NCBI GenBank assembly: GCA_937139605.1
Contig: CAKZQG010000037.1
Location: forward strand, 62,001-126,000
DNA: 64,000 nucleotides
From: an uncultured bacterium
GTDB lineage: Bacteria > DRYD01
Direction of reading: 5' to 3'
Each line of letters begins with the position of its first letter. Position 1 is the first letter of the stretch. Made by a program: the position numbers and the translations under genes. This document shows positions 33,784 through 42,038 of this stretch, piece by piece. The notes below the pieces were generated by a model. The model ran no database searches. It worked only from the letters and a program-made list of their open reading frames with translations, and was not told the DNA's origin.

Positions 33784-35454
33784 ATGTTAGATAGTTTAAA
33801 TTATTTAGCGGATTCATTAAGAAGATTAATAGATGGCTTAAAAATTACTTATAGATATTTTATAAAAGAACCAATTTATACTTATAATTATCCAATAAAG
33901 ATAAAAGAAGTTTTTTCAAGGTGGAGAGGGAAGGTTAGAGTTAGAGCTTTTAATACTTTAGAAACTATTTATAATAGAAGTGAGAATATGTATAGATCTT
34001 TTAATTTGCCGCCTTGTGTAAGGGGTTGTCCTGCTAATGTTGATGCTAGGGGATATGTTGTACTTGCTGGGGAAGGTAAATTTATTGAAGCTTTAAATAT
34101 AGAGAGAGCTCAAAATCCTACTGCTATGTGTTTTGGAAATTTATGTACTGCCCCATGTGAAACTACTTGTAGTAGAGGTGTTCAAGATCATAAACCTATT
34201 GCTATTAGATTAATCAAAAAAGCTATTAGTGAATATAATTTGAAAGTTAAATTAGAAGATAAAGAAAGGTATAGTTTTACTATAGTTGGTAAAGAAAGTG
34301 GAAAGAGGATTGCTGTTATTGGTGCAGGGCCTGCAGGGATCGCTTGTGCTCATAGATTACTACGATATGGGCATAAAGTGGATTTATTTGAAAAATATGA
34401 TTTTTGTGGGGGGTATCTTTATTCTGGCGTGGCATTTTTTAGATTAGATAAAGATATTATGAATAAAGAATACGAAAATTTAATTACTTTCACTAAAAAT
34501 GGTAGAATTTTTTATAATGCTTGTATTATATCTGATGAAGAAAAAGATAAATTTAAAGTAATTTCTTATAATGATATAAAAGATTTAAATGGTTCTATAA
34601 ATTATTTAGATAAAAATAGTGGGATATTATTTAGTGAATTAGAGGAGAATTATGATGCGGTTGTTATTGCAGCCGGTGCTACTAAACCTAGAAAACTTAA
34701 TCTAAAAAACTCAGATAAAGTGGAATTAATTCAAGCTGAATGGTTTCTAGAGGATTGGAATTTAGGTATAAGGAGTTATAAAATAGGGAAAAAAGTAGTA
34801 GTTATTGGTGGTGGGGGGACGGGGATTGATGCTGCTAGAACATGTAAAAAAGTGTTTTCTGATGAGGTTATTATTGTAGATTTACTTCCTAGAGAAGATT
34901 TGCCTGTAGCTGAAGAAGAGAAAGTAGAAGCAGAGGAAGATGATAATATTAAGTTTATTTGTTCAGTTATGCCTACTGAAGTTGTTATTGATGAAAATAA
35001 TAAAATAGTGGGTTTAAAAGTTGTAAAGTGTTTATGGGGCCCCTTAACTAGTAATGGTAGGAAAAAACTTATTAAAACTAATGATGAATTTGTTATTGAA
35101 TGTGATACTATTATTTTAGCTGTATCAAGAGATATTTATATCCCCTTTGCTCCTAAAGATATTGTTGGGAGTAGAGGGGAAATAATTGTTGATGGTTTTG
35201 ATGTTACTGCTTATGGTTTTGTTTATAAGTTTGGGCAGAGTTCAAGATCTAAGGTGTTTGCTGCAGGTGAAGCTTGTTATGGACCACAACCTGCAATTGT
35301 CGCTTTAGCTAGTGGAAATAGAACTGCCGAGAGAATTCATATGTATTTAACTAATGAATTACCTCCAGTTTTAGATTTTGAAGTCCAAAAGGTATTAGGG
35401 CCTTTAAATGTTCATAAAGTTTTAAGAAAATCAGAGGTTTTAAAAGTTGGTTAG
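33784..35454 (+). CDS. GltD-like FAD/NAD(P)H oxidoreductase with Fe-S domain, linked to complex I genes
   Basis: 556 residues. After an N-terminal extension of about 70, a cysteine-rich domain (CVRGCPANVDARGYV, then C-F-G-N-L-C-T-A-P-C-E-T-T-C) as in glutamate synthase small subunits, then FAD fold AVIGAGPAGIACAHRL and NAD(P)H fold VVIGGGGTGIDAARTCKK, ending with F-A-A-G-E-A-C-Y-G-P-Q-P. No GltB is present. Between nuoH and a NuoI-like gene, it most likely feeds electrons from NAD(P)H or ferredoxin into a complex I lacking normal NuoEFG. That role is inference from position. Confidence 0.75.
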   Translation: MLDSLNYLADSLRRLIDGLKITYRYFIKEPIYTYNYPIKIKEVFSRWRGKVRVRAFNTLETIYNRSENMYRSFNLPPCVRGCPANVDARGYVVLAGEGKFIEALNIERAQNPTAMCFGNLCTAPCETTCSRGVQDHKPIAIRLIKKAISEYNLKVKLEDKERYSFTIVGKESGKRIAVIGAGPAGIACAHRLLRYGHKVDLFEKYDFCGGYLYSGVAFFRLDKDIMNKEYENLITFTKNGRIFYNACIISDEEKDKFKVISYNDIKDLNGSINYLDKNSGILFSELEENYDAVVIAAGATKPRKLNLKNSDKVELIQAEWFLEDWNLGIRSYKIGKKVVVIGGGGTGIDAARTCKKVFSDEVIIVDLLPREDLPVAEEEKVEAEEDDNIKFICSVMPTEVVIDENNKIVGLKVVKCLWGPLTSNGRKKLIKTNDEFVIECDTIILAVSRDIYIPFAPKDIVGSRGEIIVDGFDVTAYGFVYKFGQSSRSKVFAAGEACYGPQPAIVALASGNRTAERIHMYLTNELPPVLDFEVQKVLGPLNVHKVLRKSEVLKVG

Positions 35455-35495
35455 TTTTTTTATTTTTTTATAGTTTATAAGAAGGGGGAATTATT

Positions 35496-35882
35496 ATGGC
35501 TAAATTGCCAGAATATGTTAAAAATAGTGTTATATTAGATGATTATGCTTTGGAAGATGGGATTAGATGCTTGAGTTGTGAAAGTGGGGTTTGTATTGCT
35601 TGTGGGTATTGTGCTATGATTTGCCCTGTTAAAGCTATAAGAATGGAAGTTTTACAAGATGAATTGGGAAGAACTATTGTAAATAAATTTGAAATAAATG
35701 TAAGTGCTTGTATATTTTGTGGGTTATGTGAGCAAGTTTGTCCTACTAAGGTTATTGAAATGGAAAATACTTATGAGTTTGCTTTATACAATAATGTTGA
35801 TGTTGTTAGGATGGATGAATTCTTTGAATATGATGAAAAAAAAGCTTTCGACCAAAGATTAATTATTAATAAAAATAAATAA
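35496..35882 (+). CDS. nuoI: NuoI-like 2x[4Fe-4S] ferredoxin subunit
   Basis: 128 residues with two CxxCxxCxxxCP sites: CIACGYCAMICP and CIFCGLCEQVCP, spaced as in NuoI/8Fe ferredoxins. An additional C-L-S-C pair stands before the first site. No membrane helix. Shorter than NuoI of E. coli (180), and with a mixed acidic tail. Downstream of nuoH and the GltD-like gene with 41 bp spacing, so the likely electron link between flavoprotein and quinone. Shine-Dalgarno AAGAAGGGGG. Confidence 0.75.
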   Translation: MAKLPEYVKNSVILDDYALEDGIRCLSCESGVCIACGYCAMICPVKAIRMEVLQDELGRTIVNKFEINVSACIFCGLCEQVCPTKVIEMENTYEFALYNNVDVVRMDEFFEYDEKKAFDQRLIINKNK

Positions 35883-35920
35883 ATTAAAATTAAATTTTGA
35901 AATTATAAATAAAAATTTAT

Positions 35921-36658
35921 ATGACTAGAAAAAAAATAAAGAATAATAATATAGCTAATAATAATCAGGAAAAGGAAAATATATTAATTCAAGTTAATAG
36001 TGATTTTTTTGAAGAGAAGAAATTAGAAAAATTAAGAGATGAAGAATTAGTAGAGTTATACAAAAAAGGTATTAAGGAAGCTTTAGATATTTTAATTAAG
36101 AGATATAAGAATGTAATATTATCTAAGACTTTATTATTTTATATACCTTATGGGGAAGAGAAAGAGGATCTTTTACAGGAAGCTTATTTAGGTTTTTTAA
36201 GTGCTATAAGGGATTTTAATAAAGATAAAGGAAGTTTTTATTCTTTTGCTAATGTTTGTATTCAAAGACATATTTATACTTTTATTAAATCATTAACTAG
36301 AAACAAACATAGGATTTTAAAAGGTGCGGTATCTTTAGAAGCTACTTTAACAAAAGATCAGGAATCTGCTGAAAGAAAATTAGAGGAATACTTAACTCAT
36401 TCTAAAATATCTTCTAACATCCCTTCTATGATTAGTTATTTACCTTCTGATGAAATTGCTTCTATTAATTTAGATTTTAAAGATAAACGAGAAAAGATAT
36501 TTAAAAAATTATCTCCTATTGAGAAGGAAATTTTAAAGTATAGGACATTAGGTTATTCTTATAAAGAAATTGCTTCTAAAATTGGGAAAAGTATTAAATC
36601 AGTTGATAATACACTACAGCGTATTAAAAAGAAAGTTAAAATGATATTACAAGATTAA
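35921..36658 (+). CDS. Sigma-70 family factor, SigH-like
   Basis: 245 residues. Region 2 (DLLQEAYLGFLSAIRDFNKDKGSFYSFANVCIQRHIYTFIKS) matches SigH of Firmicutes strongly, including the following T-R-N-K-H and S-L-E. Region 4 is LSPIEKEILKYRTLGYSYKEIASKIGKSIKSVDNTLQRIKKK. A longer linker than usual separates them, and a charged N-terminal tail of about 35 residues precedes. SigH drives transition-state genes in Firmicutes; a sporulation role is not implied. The next gene is SpoIID-like, 23 bp away, and the ATG lacks a Shine-Dalgarno. Confidence 0.88.
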   Translation: MTRKKIKNNNIANNNQEKENILIQVNSDFFEEKKLEKLRDEELVELYKKGIKEALDILIKRYKNVILSKTLLFYIPYGEEKEDLLQEAYLGFLSAIRDFNKDKGSFYSFANVCIQRHIYTFIKSLTRNKHRILKGAVSLEATLTKDQESAERKLEEYLTHSKISSNIPSMISYLPSDEIASINLDFKDKREKIFKKLSPIEKEILKYRTLGYSYKEIASKIGKSIKSVDNTLQRIKKKVKMILQD

Positions 36659-36678
36659 AGTATTAAAGTATTAAAGTA
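36655..36678 (+). repeat. Three tandem copies of TTAAAGTA before the SpoIID-like gene
   Basis: Exact 8-nt tandem repeat spanning the stop codon of the sigma factor gene and ending 3 nt before the SpoIID-like ATG. No Shine-Dalgarno is present. Change in copy number would alter spacing and so could alter expression. It is short and could be chance. Confidence 0.5.
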
Positions 36679-36681
36679 TTT

Positions 36682-37920
36682 ATGTACAGAGTATTTTTTA
36701 GATATATTTTTCTTATCTTAGGTTTTCTTATTTTTTATATAAATTTTTCTTATTCTTATAATTTTTATAGAAATAATTTTGCTTCATTACTTAATAAAGA
36801 AAATTATGAAGTTATTAGAGTTTTAATAGACAGTGGATATATTCAAAGTAAATTAGATTTTAGAGGTAATAATATAAGTTTAAGATATACTTTAAAGAAT
36901 TATCCTTCTATTTATCAAGGAGCTAATAGTTTATTCAATTTTTTGTCAATAATTTATAATCCTCCCTTTTTGGATTACTATTATGCTCAAAATAAGTATT
37001 CTATTAATTTAAATGATTTAAATGATATTTTAATTTTATCGGATGATTTTGTTGAGTATAAAAATAGGAAATATAAAGGGATTATGAGAGTAATATTTAA
37101 ATATGAAAAGTATTATGTTATTAATTATGTAGAATTGGAAGATTATTTAAAGAGTGTAGTACCGAGTGAGATGCCATATACTTGGAATATAGAAGCCTTA
37201 AAAGCGCAAGCTATTGCTGCTAGAACTTATGCTATTAAAATGATGATTAATAGAAGAACTAAGGGGGAATTTTTTGATGTATATTCTACTGTATTAGATC
37301 AAGCATATTATGGAATTGATTATGAAAAGAGTACTACTAATTTAGCAGTTGATTCTACCAAGGGTATGGTTTTAGTTTTTAATAACGACCTTATTTGGGC
37401 TTTATATCATTCTAATTGTGGGGGGTATACTATTAGTGGATATTTACCTTTTAATAAGAGGGTTTCTAAGGATGATTATTATTTATCTTCTGTTAAATGT
37501 ATTTATCAAGGAAATAACTGGGTTTCTAAGATTAGTTTATATGAAATTAAAAATATATTAAAAAGATATACTAAAAATGAAGTTTATTCAATTAATTCTA
37601 TTTCAGTTAATTCTTTTAAGACTACATTTATTTATCAAACAGTTAATAATACTTTTTGTAATTATAGTATATATAATTGGGATTTAAGGAAAGCTTTAAA
37701 TTATAAAATAAAAAGTCCTTTTATAGATAAAGTTAAAATGGAAGGAGATTGGATTGTTTTTGAAGGTAGAGGTAGTGGGCATGGGGTTGGATTATGTCAA
37801 TATGGTGCAAATTATATGGCTAAAAATGGATATACCTATGTTCAAATATTATCTCATTATTATCCTAATACTGAAATAATTTCTATTTCTGATTATTTTT
37901 CTAAACTTTTAAAAAGATAA
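36682..37920 (+). CDS. SpoIID/LytB-domain protein
   Basis: 412 residues. Signal or anchor at residues about 5-26, then the SpoIID domain: YLKSVVPSEMPYTWNIEALKAQAIAARTYA, YSTVLDQAYYGID, ALYHSNCGGYT and GRGSGHGVGLCQYGANYMA. SpoIID of Bacillus is a lytic transglycosylase that cuts stripped glycan strands; LytB relatives enhance amidases. The family also occurs in non-sporulating diderms. The neighbouring SigH-like factor may be only positional. Confidence 0.9.
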   Translation: MYRVFFRYIFLILGFLIFYINFSYSYNFYRNNFASLLNKENYEVIRVLIDSGYIQSKLDFRGNNISLRYTLKNYPSIYQGANSLFNFLSIIYNPPFLDYYYAQNKYSINLNDLNDILILSDDFVEYKNRKYKGIMRVIFKYEKYYVINYVELEDYLKSVVPSEMPYTWNIEALKAQAIAARTYAIKMMINRRTKGEFFDVYSTVLDQAYYGIDYEKSTTNLAVDSTKGMVLVFNNDLIWALYHSNCGGYTISGYLPFNKRVSKDDYYLSSVKCIYQGNNWVSKISLYEIKNILKRYTKNEVYSINSISVNSFKTTFIYQTVNNTFCNYSIYNWDLRKALNYKIKSPFIDKVKMEGDWIVFEGRGSGHGVGLCQYGANYMAKNGYTYVQILSHYYPNTEIISISDYFSKLLKR

Positions 37921-37942
37921 GAAATATAATATTTAATAGGTT

Positions 37943-38482
37943 ATGAAGTATAAATTCGAAGAAATAATTTCTAAGGAAGAAATAGAAAAAGGAGTGGATT
38001 ATATTGCTAATAATTTAAATAATTTCTTAGATGAAAATTATTCCAATTCTAAAGATAATTGGTATTTTATAACGATAATGAAGGAAGGGATCCCTTTTAG
38101 TGTTGATTTAGCTAAAAAAATTAAACATAATTTAGTATTTGATTATATATTTTTAGAAAAGGTTTTTGAGTATAATACTGTTAAGGAATTAGCTATAAAA
38201 AAGGATGTTTTTTTACCTGTTAATAATAAAAATGTTATAGTTTGTGCTACTGTTATTTATACGGGTTATGAAGTTAATTTTATAAAAGAAGCACTTAAAA
38301 TTAGAGGTGCTAAATCTATTTTTATTGTTAGTTTGATACTAAAAAAATCATCTAATACTATAATTAAGCCTGATTTTTATTATTTTGATATTGAAGGTAG
38401 TGACTTTTTAGTAGGTTATGGATTAGGATATAATGAAAAACATAGGAACCTTAATTCAATTTATAAACTGTTTTTTAGTTAA
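37943..38482 (+). CDS. HPRT-family phosphoribosyltransferase homologue lacking catalytic acids
   Basis: 179 residues with the hypoxanthine phosphoribosyltransferase plan (ITIMKEGIPFSVDLAKKI, LKIRGAKSIFIVSLILKK, IKPDFYYF, LVGYGLGYNEKHRNL). The PRPP loop normally reads E-D-I-I-D-T-G; here A-T-V-I-Y-T-G, so the metal-binding acid pair and the catalytic aspartate are gone. The later VGYGLDY aspartate is glycine, and KGG is KEG. The protein probably does not transfer phosphoribose; a ligand-sensing or structural role is possible. Follows the SpoIID-like gene by 22 bp. Confidence 0.75.
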   Translation: MKYKFEEIISKEEIEKGVDYIANNLNNFLDENYSNSKDNWYFITIMKEGIPFSVDLAKKIKHNLVFDYIFLEKVFEYNTVKELAIKKDVFLPVNNKNVIVCATVIYTGYEVNFIKEALKIRGAKSIFIVSLILKKSSNTIIKPDFYYFDIEGSDFLVGYGLGYNEKHRNLNSIYKLFFS

Positions 38483-38542
38483 TTAATTTTAGAAAGGATT
38501 ATTTCTTTTATTAATGAATATTTAAATTAGAATTAAATAGAT

Positions 38543-38941
38543 ATGTTAATAGAGATAAAAATTAATACGAAATTAAGAGAAGATTTATTAGATATAACTA
38601 ATTTAGTATTAGAAAAAATAGAGGGAACTGGTATTAAGAGTGGATTAGCTATTATTTTTGTTCCTCATACCACTGCTGCTATTCTTATAAATGAGAATGC
38701 AGATCCTATGGTAAAAAAGGATATCTTGGAATATTATAAAAGGAATGTCCCTTTAGATTATAGTTATCATCATTTAGAGGGGAACTCTGATGCTCATATA
38801 AAATCGACTTTGATTGGGAATAGTTTAACTCTTATTATTGAAAATTCCAGGGTATTATTAGGTTCATGGCAGGGGATATTTTTTTGCGAGTTTGATGGGC
38901 CTAGAACTAGAAAAATTTATATAAAAATAATTCAGGGATAG
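38543..38941 (+). CDS. YjbQ/UPF0047 family protein
   Basis: 132-residue single domain. The family block IFVPHTTAAILINENADP, the H-H-L-E-G-N-S-D-A-H-I-K stretch with conserved histidines, and LLGSWQGIFFCEFDGPRTRKI are all present. E. coli YjbQ has weak thiamine-phosphate-synthase activity; the true role is unsettled. The stop codon TAG is followed at once by the ribosome site of the HEPN gene. Confidence 0.92.
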   Translation: MLIEIKINTKLREDLLDITNLVLEKIEGTGIKSGLAIIFVPHTTAAILINENADPMVKKDILEYYKRNVPLDYSYHHLEGNSDAHIKSTLIGNSLTLIIENSRVLLGSWQGIFFCEFDGPRTRKIYIKIIQG

Positions 38942-38950
38942 GTGATTTCG

Positions 38951-39367
38951 GTGAAAGATAAAAAATTTAAAAGTAAATCTAAAGAAGCTTATTTTGCATG
39001 GTATGAACAAGGATTAAGGGATTTGGAAGTGGCTGATTTTTGTTATAATAATGAGTATTATGAGTGGGCATGCTTTTGTTATCAAGAAGCTACTGTTAAA
39101 ATCCTTAAAGCCTTATTAAAAAAAAATAATTTGGAATCCTTTAGGCATTCTGCTTTTAGCTTACTTGAAGAATTATCTAAAAAATTACCTATTGATAAAG
39201 AATTATTTAATTTAAGTATAGAATTAGATAAGCATTATATTATGTCAAGATATCCGGGAGCTAATATGCTACAACCTCCGTTTAAAGTATATAAAAAAGA
39301 AATGGCCCAAAACGCTAAAATTATTGCTAATAAAATTATAGATTTTGCTAAAAATCATTTAATATAA
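38951..39367 (+). CDS. HEPN-domain protein
   Basis: 138 residues from GTG at 38951, preferred over the GTG at 38942 because AGGTGA lies 5 nt upstream. Pattern W-Y-E-Q-G-L-R-D-L-E-V-A-D, then YYEWACFCYQEATVKILKALL and FRHSAFSLLEEL and KHYIMSRYPGANM matches PF05168 HEPN. In many bacteria HEPN proteins pair with a MNT nucleotidyltransferase as toxin-antitoxin; here no MNT follows, and the RxxxxH RNase motif is not obvious. It has an A9 tract (codons KKNN) that leaves the frame intact. Confidence 0.8.
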   Translation: MKDKKFKSKSKEAYFAWYEQGLRDLEVADFCYNNEYYEWACFCYQEATVKILKALLKKNNLESFRHSAFSLLEELSKKLPIDKELFNLSIELDKHYIMSRYPGANMLQPPFKVYKKEMAQNAKIIANKIIDFAKNHLI

Positions 39368-39532
39368 TTAAAATAAATCAATTGAGAATTCCAATTAGTG
39401 ATAGTAAAGAGTAGCGAAAATATATGTAAGATAAAGTTGTATAAAAACTAATATTTGGCTATTGATTTTAATCGGTAGTTCTTTTGCTTTTTTGTTTATT
39501 TACCTGCTATTTGGGAAAGGAGTGAATTAATA
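39368..39532 (+). promoter_or_regulatory. Leader of the glycosyltransferase gene
   Basis: 165 nt without a gene, richer in G/C patches than other gaps. CCAATTAG (near 39393-39400) can pair with CTAA(tat)TTGG (near 39449-39460), and a U-rich patch follows (CTTTTGCTTTTTTG). It ends in AAAGGAG (39516-39522), the ribosome site of the next gene. No known riboswitch core is recognised. A promoter for the glycosyltransferase pair is likely here, since no gene precedes within 150 bases. Confidence 0.3.
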
Positions 39533-41227
39533 ATTTTATTCTCTAGATACTCTAAATATTTAAATAGTTATCTTTTATTTAATTTAATTTTTTGGGGTAT
39601 AGTTTTTTTATTTTTAATAAAAGGGATTAACTTAATTTATTTTACTTATCCTGACGAAAGTAGGAATGCCTTTGCTTCTTATTATATGATTCTAAAAAAT
39701 AATTTATATAATTGGGTTGTACCATATTATAATGGAAGTATAAGGTATGATAAACCTGCTTTAATTTATTATTTAGCTAATATATTTTATTTGTTTTTAA
39801 GTAATTTTAATGTTAGTATTGAGGTTTGTTATAGATTGATTTCTGTTTTTTCTATGTTTTTTTCTGCTGTTATTGTTTTTAAGTTTGCTAAAATCTTATT
39901 TGAAAATATTTATTATAGGTATTTAAGTGTGGTTATATTTATATCGTTTGTTAATATTTTTATTGAATCTAAGGCGTTTGTACCTGAACCTTTATTCACT
40001 TTCTTTATTTTAGCTTCCTTTTATTCTTTTTTTAGGTTTTATAGTACTCAAAATTATTTTTATTTAAATTGGTTTTTAATTTTTTTAGGGTTAGCTAATT
40101 TTACTAAAGGGGTTGTTTCTTATATTATAATTTTAAGCCCTATTTTAATTTTTTTACTTTACAATAAATATAGTCTAAAAAAAATATTTTACATTTTTTT
40201 TAATAGGAATGTTATTTTAGGTTGGATTTTTCATTTTATTTTGGGATATACTTGGTTTATTTTAGTTTATCTATTTACTAACGGAGAATTTATTAAGAAT
40301 TTCTTTTTTGTTCATAACTTTGGTAGATTTACTGGAACTTCCAAAATGCATTTAACCCCTTTTTATTTTTATATTATTGTCATTTTTCTAAATATTATTC
40401 CCATTTGGGAGTTGGTTTCTTTGATTTCTGCTAATTTAAATAAAATAAAATTTAAAAATTATTTCCAAAACTTTTTATATGTTTATTTGTTTTTTATTTT
40501 TATTTTTGTTTTGTTATTTTATAGTTTGTCTAAAGGGAAGGTACATCATTATATTATGCCTGTGTTTTTACCACTTGCTTTGTTTTTTACTTCTTTTATT
40601 AAAGAATTATTACAAAATGATTTTAAACTAAATTTAGGTATCTTTTTTGTTTTTTCTGTTTCATTTTCTATTATTTTTTTTATTTTGGATTTTAGTTTAA
40701 ATAATATTAATTTCCTTAATAAGGACAAAGTTATTTTCAATTTAATTTCTCTTAATTTATTCTTTAGTTTTTTTATTATTTTTATTTTAAGTTTTTATTT
40801 TTTAAAAGCTTATAGGGTTTTTATATTATTTGCTTTTACTTTTATTAAAGTTATTTTGTTTTATTATTATCTTTTAAATGGTATAAATTTAAAAGAATTA
40901 AGTAAAGAGTTTATGGAGATAGTTTATGTTAGTAAGAAAGATGAAGCTGAAATAGTTACTATAGGGGATATTGCTGCTGTTAGCTTTTATAACCTTTATT
41001 TAAATAAATCTGAAAAAACTATTTCTTTGGATATTTATAATTATCAAGATTATGATAAAATTTTGGATAATTTTAATAAAAATCAATATATTGTTTTTTT
41101 AAAAGGAAAATACTTAAGGGATTTTGAAAAAGCTATTGGTAATAATTATCAAATAATAGAAATAAAAAAGGTATTTGTAGTTCAAAGTGAAATCTTAATG
41201 ATAAGGATAATTAAATTAGCAAGATAG
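39533..41227 (+). CDS. ArnT/PMT-like (GT39/GT83) membrane glycosyltransferase, non-standard start
   Basis: About 564 residues, polytopic with around twelve hydrophobic segments. Opening membrane helix, then the periplasmic acidic motif TYPDESRNAFASYYM, as in GT-C lipid-linked sugar transferases (D-E-x-R), and Y-D-K-P-A-L-I-Y-Y-L. These enzymes move sugars from polyprenyl phosphates to lipid A or proteins. The D-E motif lies upstream of the first ATG (39686), so the start must be earlier, and the frame has no ATG, GTG or TTG; ATT 39533 or ATA 39530 follow AAAGGAG. Next gene begins 3 nt after the stop. Confidence 0.75.
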   Translation: MLFSRYSKYLNSYLLFNLIFWGIVFLFLIKGINLIYFTYPDESRNAFASYYMILKNNLYNWVVPYYNGSIRYDKPALIYYLANIFYLFLSNFNVSIEVCYRLISVFSMFFSAVIVFKFAKILFENIYYRYLSVVIFISFVNIFIESKAFVPEPLFTFFILASFYSFFRFYSTQNYFYLNWFLIFLGLANFTKGVVSYIIILSPILIFLLYNKYSLKKIFYIFFNRNVILGWIFHFILGYTWFILVYLFTNGEFIKNFFFVHNFGRFTGTSKMHLTPFYFYIIVIFLNIIPIWELVSLISANLNKIKFKNYFQNFLYVYLFFIFIFVLLFYSLSKGKVHHYIMPVFLPLALFFTSFIKELLQNDFKLNLGIFFVFSVSFSIIFFILDFSLNNINFLNKDKVIFNLISLNLFFSFFIIFILSFYFLKAYRVFILFAFTFIKVILFYYYLLNGINLKELSKEFMEIVYVSKKDEAEIVTIGDIAAVSFYNLYLNKSEKTISLDIYNYQDYDKILDNFNKNQYIVFLKGKYLRDFEKAIGNNYQIIEIKKVFVVQSEILMIRIIKLAR

Positions 41228-41230
41228 TTT

Positions 41231-42031
41231 ATGAGATTATTTGTGATTTTATTTAGTGCAGGATATTCTTCTAGATTTAGAAATTCCTATAAAAAAGATA
41301 TTCCTAAACCTTTAATTCCTTTTTTTTATAAAAAATTAATAGATATTCATTTGTTTAATTTACTAAATCTAAAGAGTTTTAATATAAAATCAGTTAAAGT
41401 TTATATTAATTTACATTATAAAGCATTTGAAATATTTAAATATGTTAATGAAAATTATTCTGAGTATACAGAAAATGGAGTAATTAATTTTTTATTTGAA
41501 CCTAATTTATTAGGTCATATAAAAACTATTAATAAATTGAAATCTTATATTCTCCATAGTGATTTATTTTTAATGATAAATTGTGATTCCTTAATTTTTG
41601 ATTTTAAAAATTATTTTAATATTATGTTGTATGTTTTATTGAATTATCAAGTGGATAATATTATCTTAGTTTCTAATAAAAAAGTAGAACAAGATAAGAA
41701 AACTTATACTCATTTTGAATTTCAAGATTCTTTTAGTGTTAAGTTTAAAAATGTATCTATAAAAGTTTATAAAGTAAAAGACATATATAAAAATGAAATA
41801 GAAGTAAATAATTATCTTAATTTATATATAGGCTATTCATTATTTAAAATTACAAGAAATTTTAATAATATATTATTATCTCCTGGTTTTAAAGAATTGA
41901 ATTTTATTGATTTTTTTAAAAAGGTTAATTTATATTCTATAAAAGTAAGTAATTTCTTTGAAGTAACAGAATTAAAAGATTATCTTAGTTTAATTAATTT
42001 TTATCTATTTTCTTATAAGTACTATTTTTAG
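41231..42031 (+). CDS. Nucleotide-sugar pyrophosphorylase-like nucleotidyltransferase
   Basis: 266 residues. N-terminus FSAGYSSRF...KDIPKPLIPF is the NTP-transferase signature (G-x-G-x-R...K-P-L) with the first motif altered from LAAGxGTRL, and M-I-N-C-D-S corresponds to the D of the metal site. Sugar nucleotide specificity is not readable. Tandem with the glycosyltransferase (3 nt gap), so the pair may make and transfer one sugar. It converges with the kinase gene, ends 7 bp apart. Confidence 0.7.
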   Translation: MRLFVILFSAGYSSRFRNSYKKDIPKPLIPFFYKKLIDIHLFNLLNLKSFNIKSVKVYINLHYKAFEIFKYVNENYSEYTENGVINFLFEPNLLGHIKTINKLKSYILHSDLFLMINCDSLIFDFKNYFNIMLYVLLNYQVDNIILVSNKKVEQDKKTYTHFEFQDSFSVKFKNVSIKVYKVKDIYKNEIEVNNYLNLYIGYSLFKITRNFNNILLSPGFKELNFIDFFKKVNLYSIKVSNFFEVTELKDYLSLINFYLFSYKYYF

Positions 42032-42038
42032 TTTAAAA

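Noticed and set aside
39368..39532. T-box or riboswitch before the glycosyltransferase gene
   Set aside because: No T-box sequence, no preserved riboswitch core; only weak pairings were found, with no room for loops in the crossing pairing I tried.
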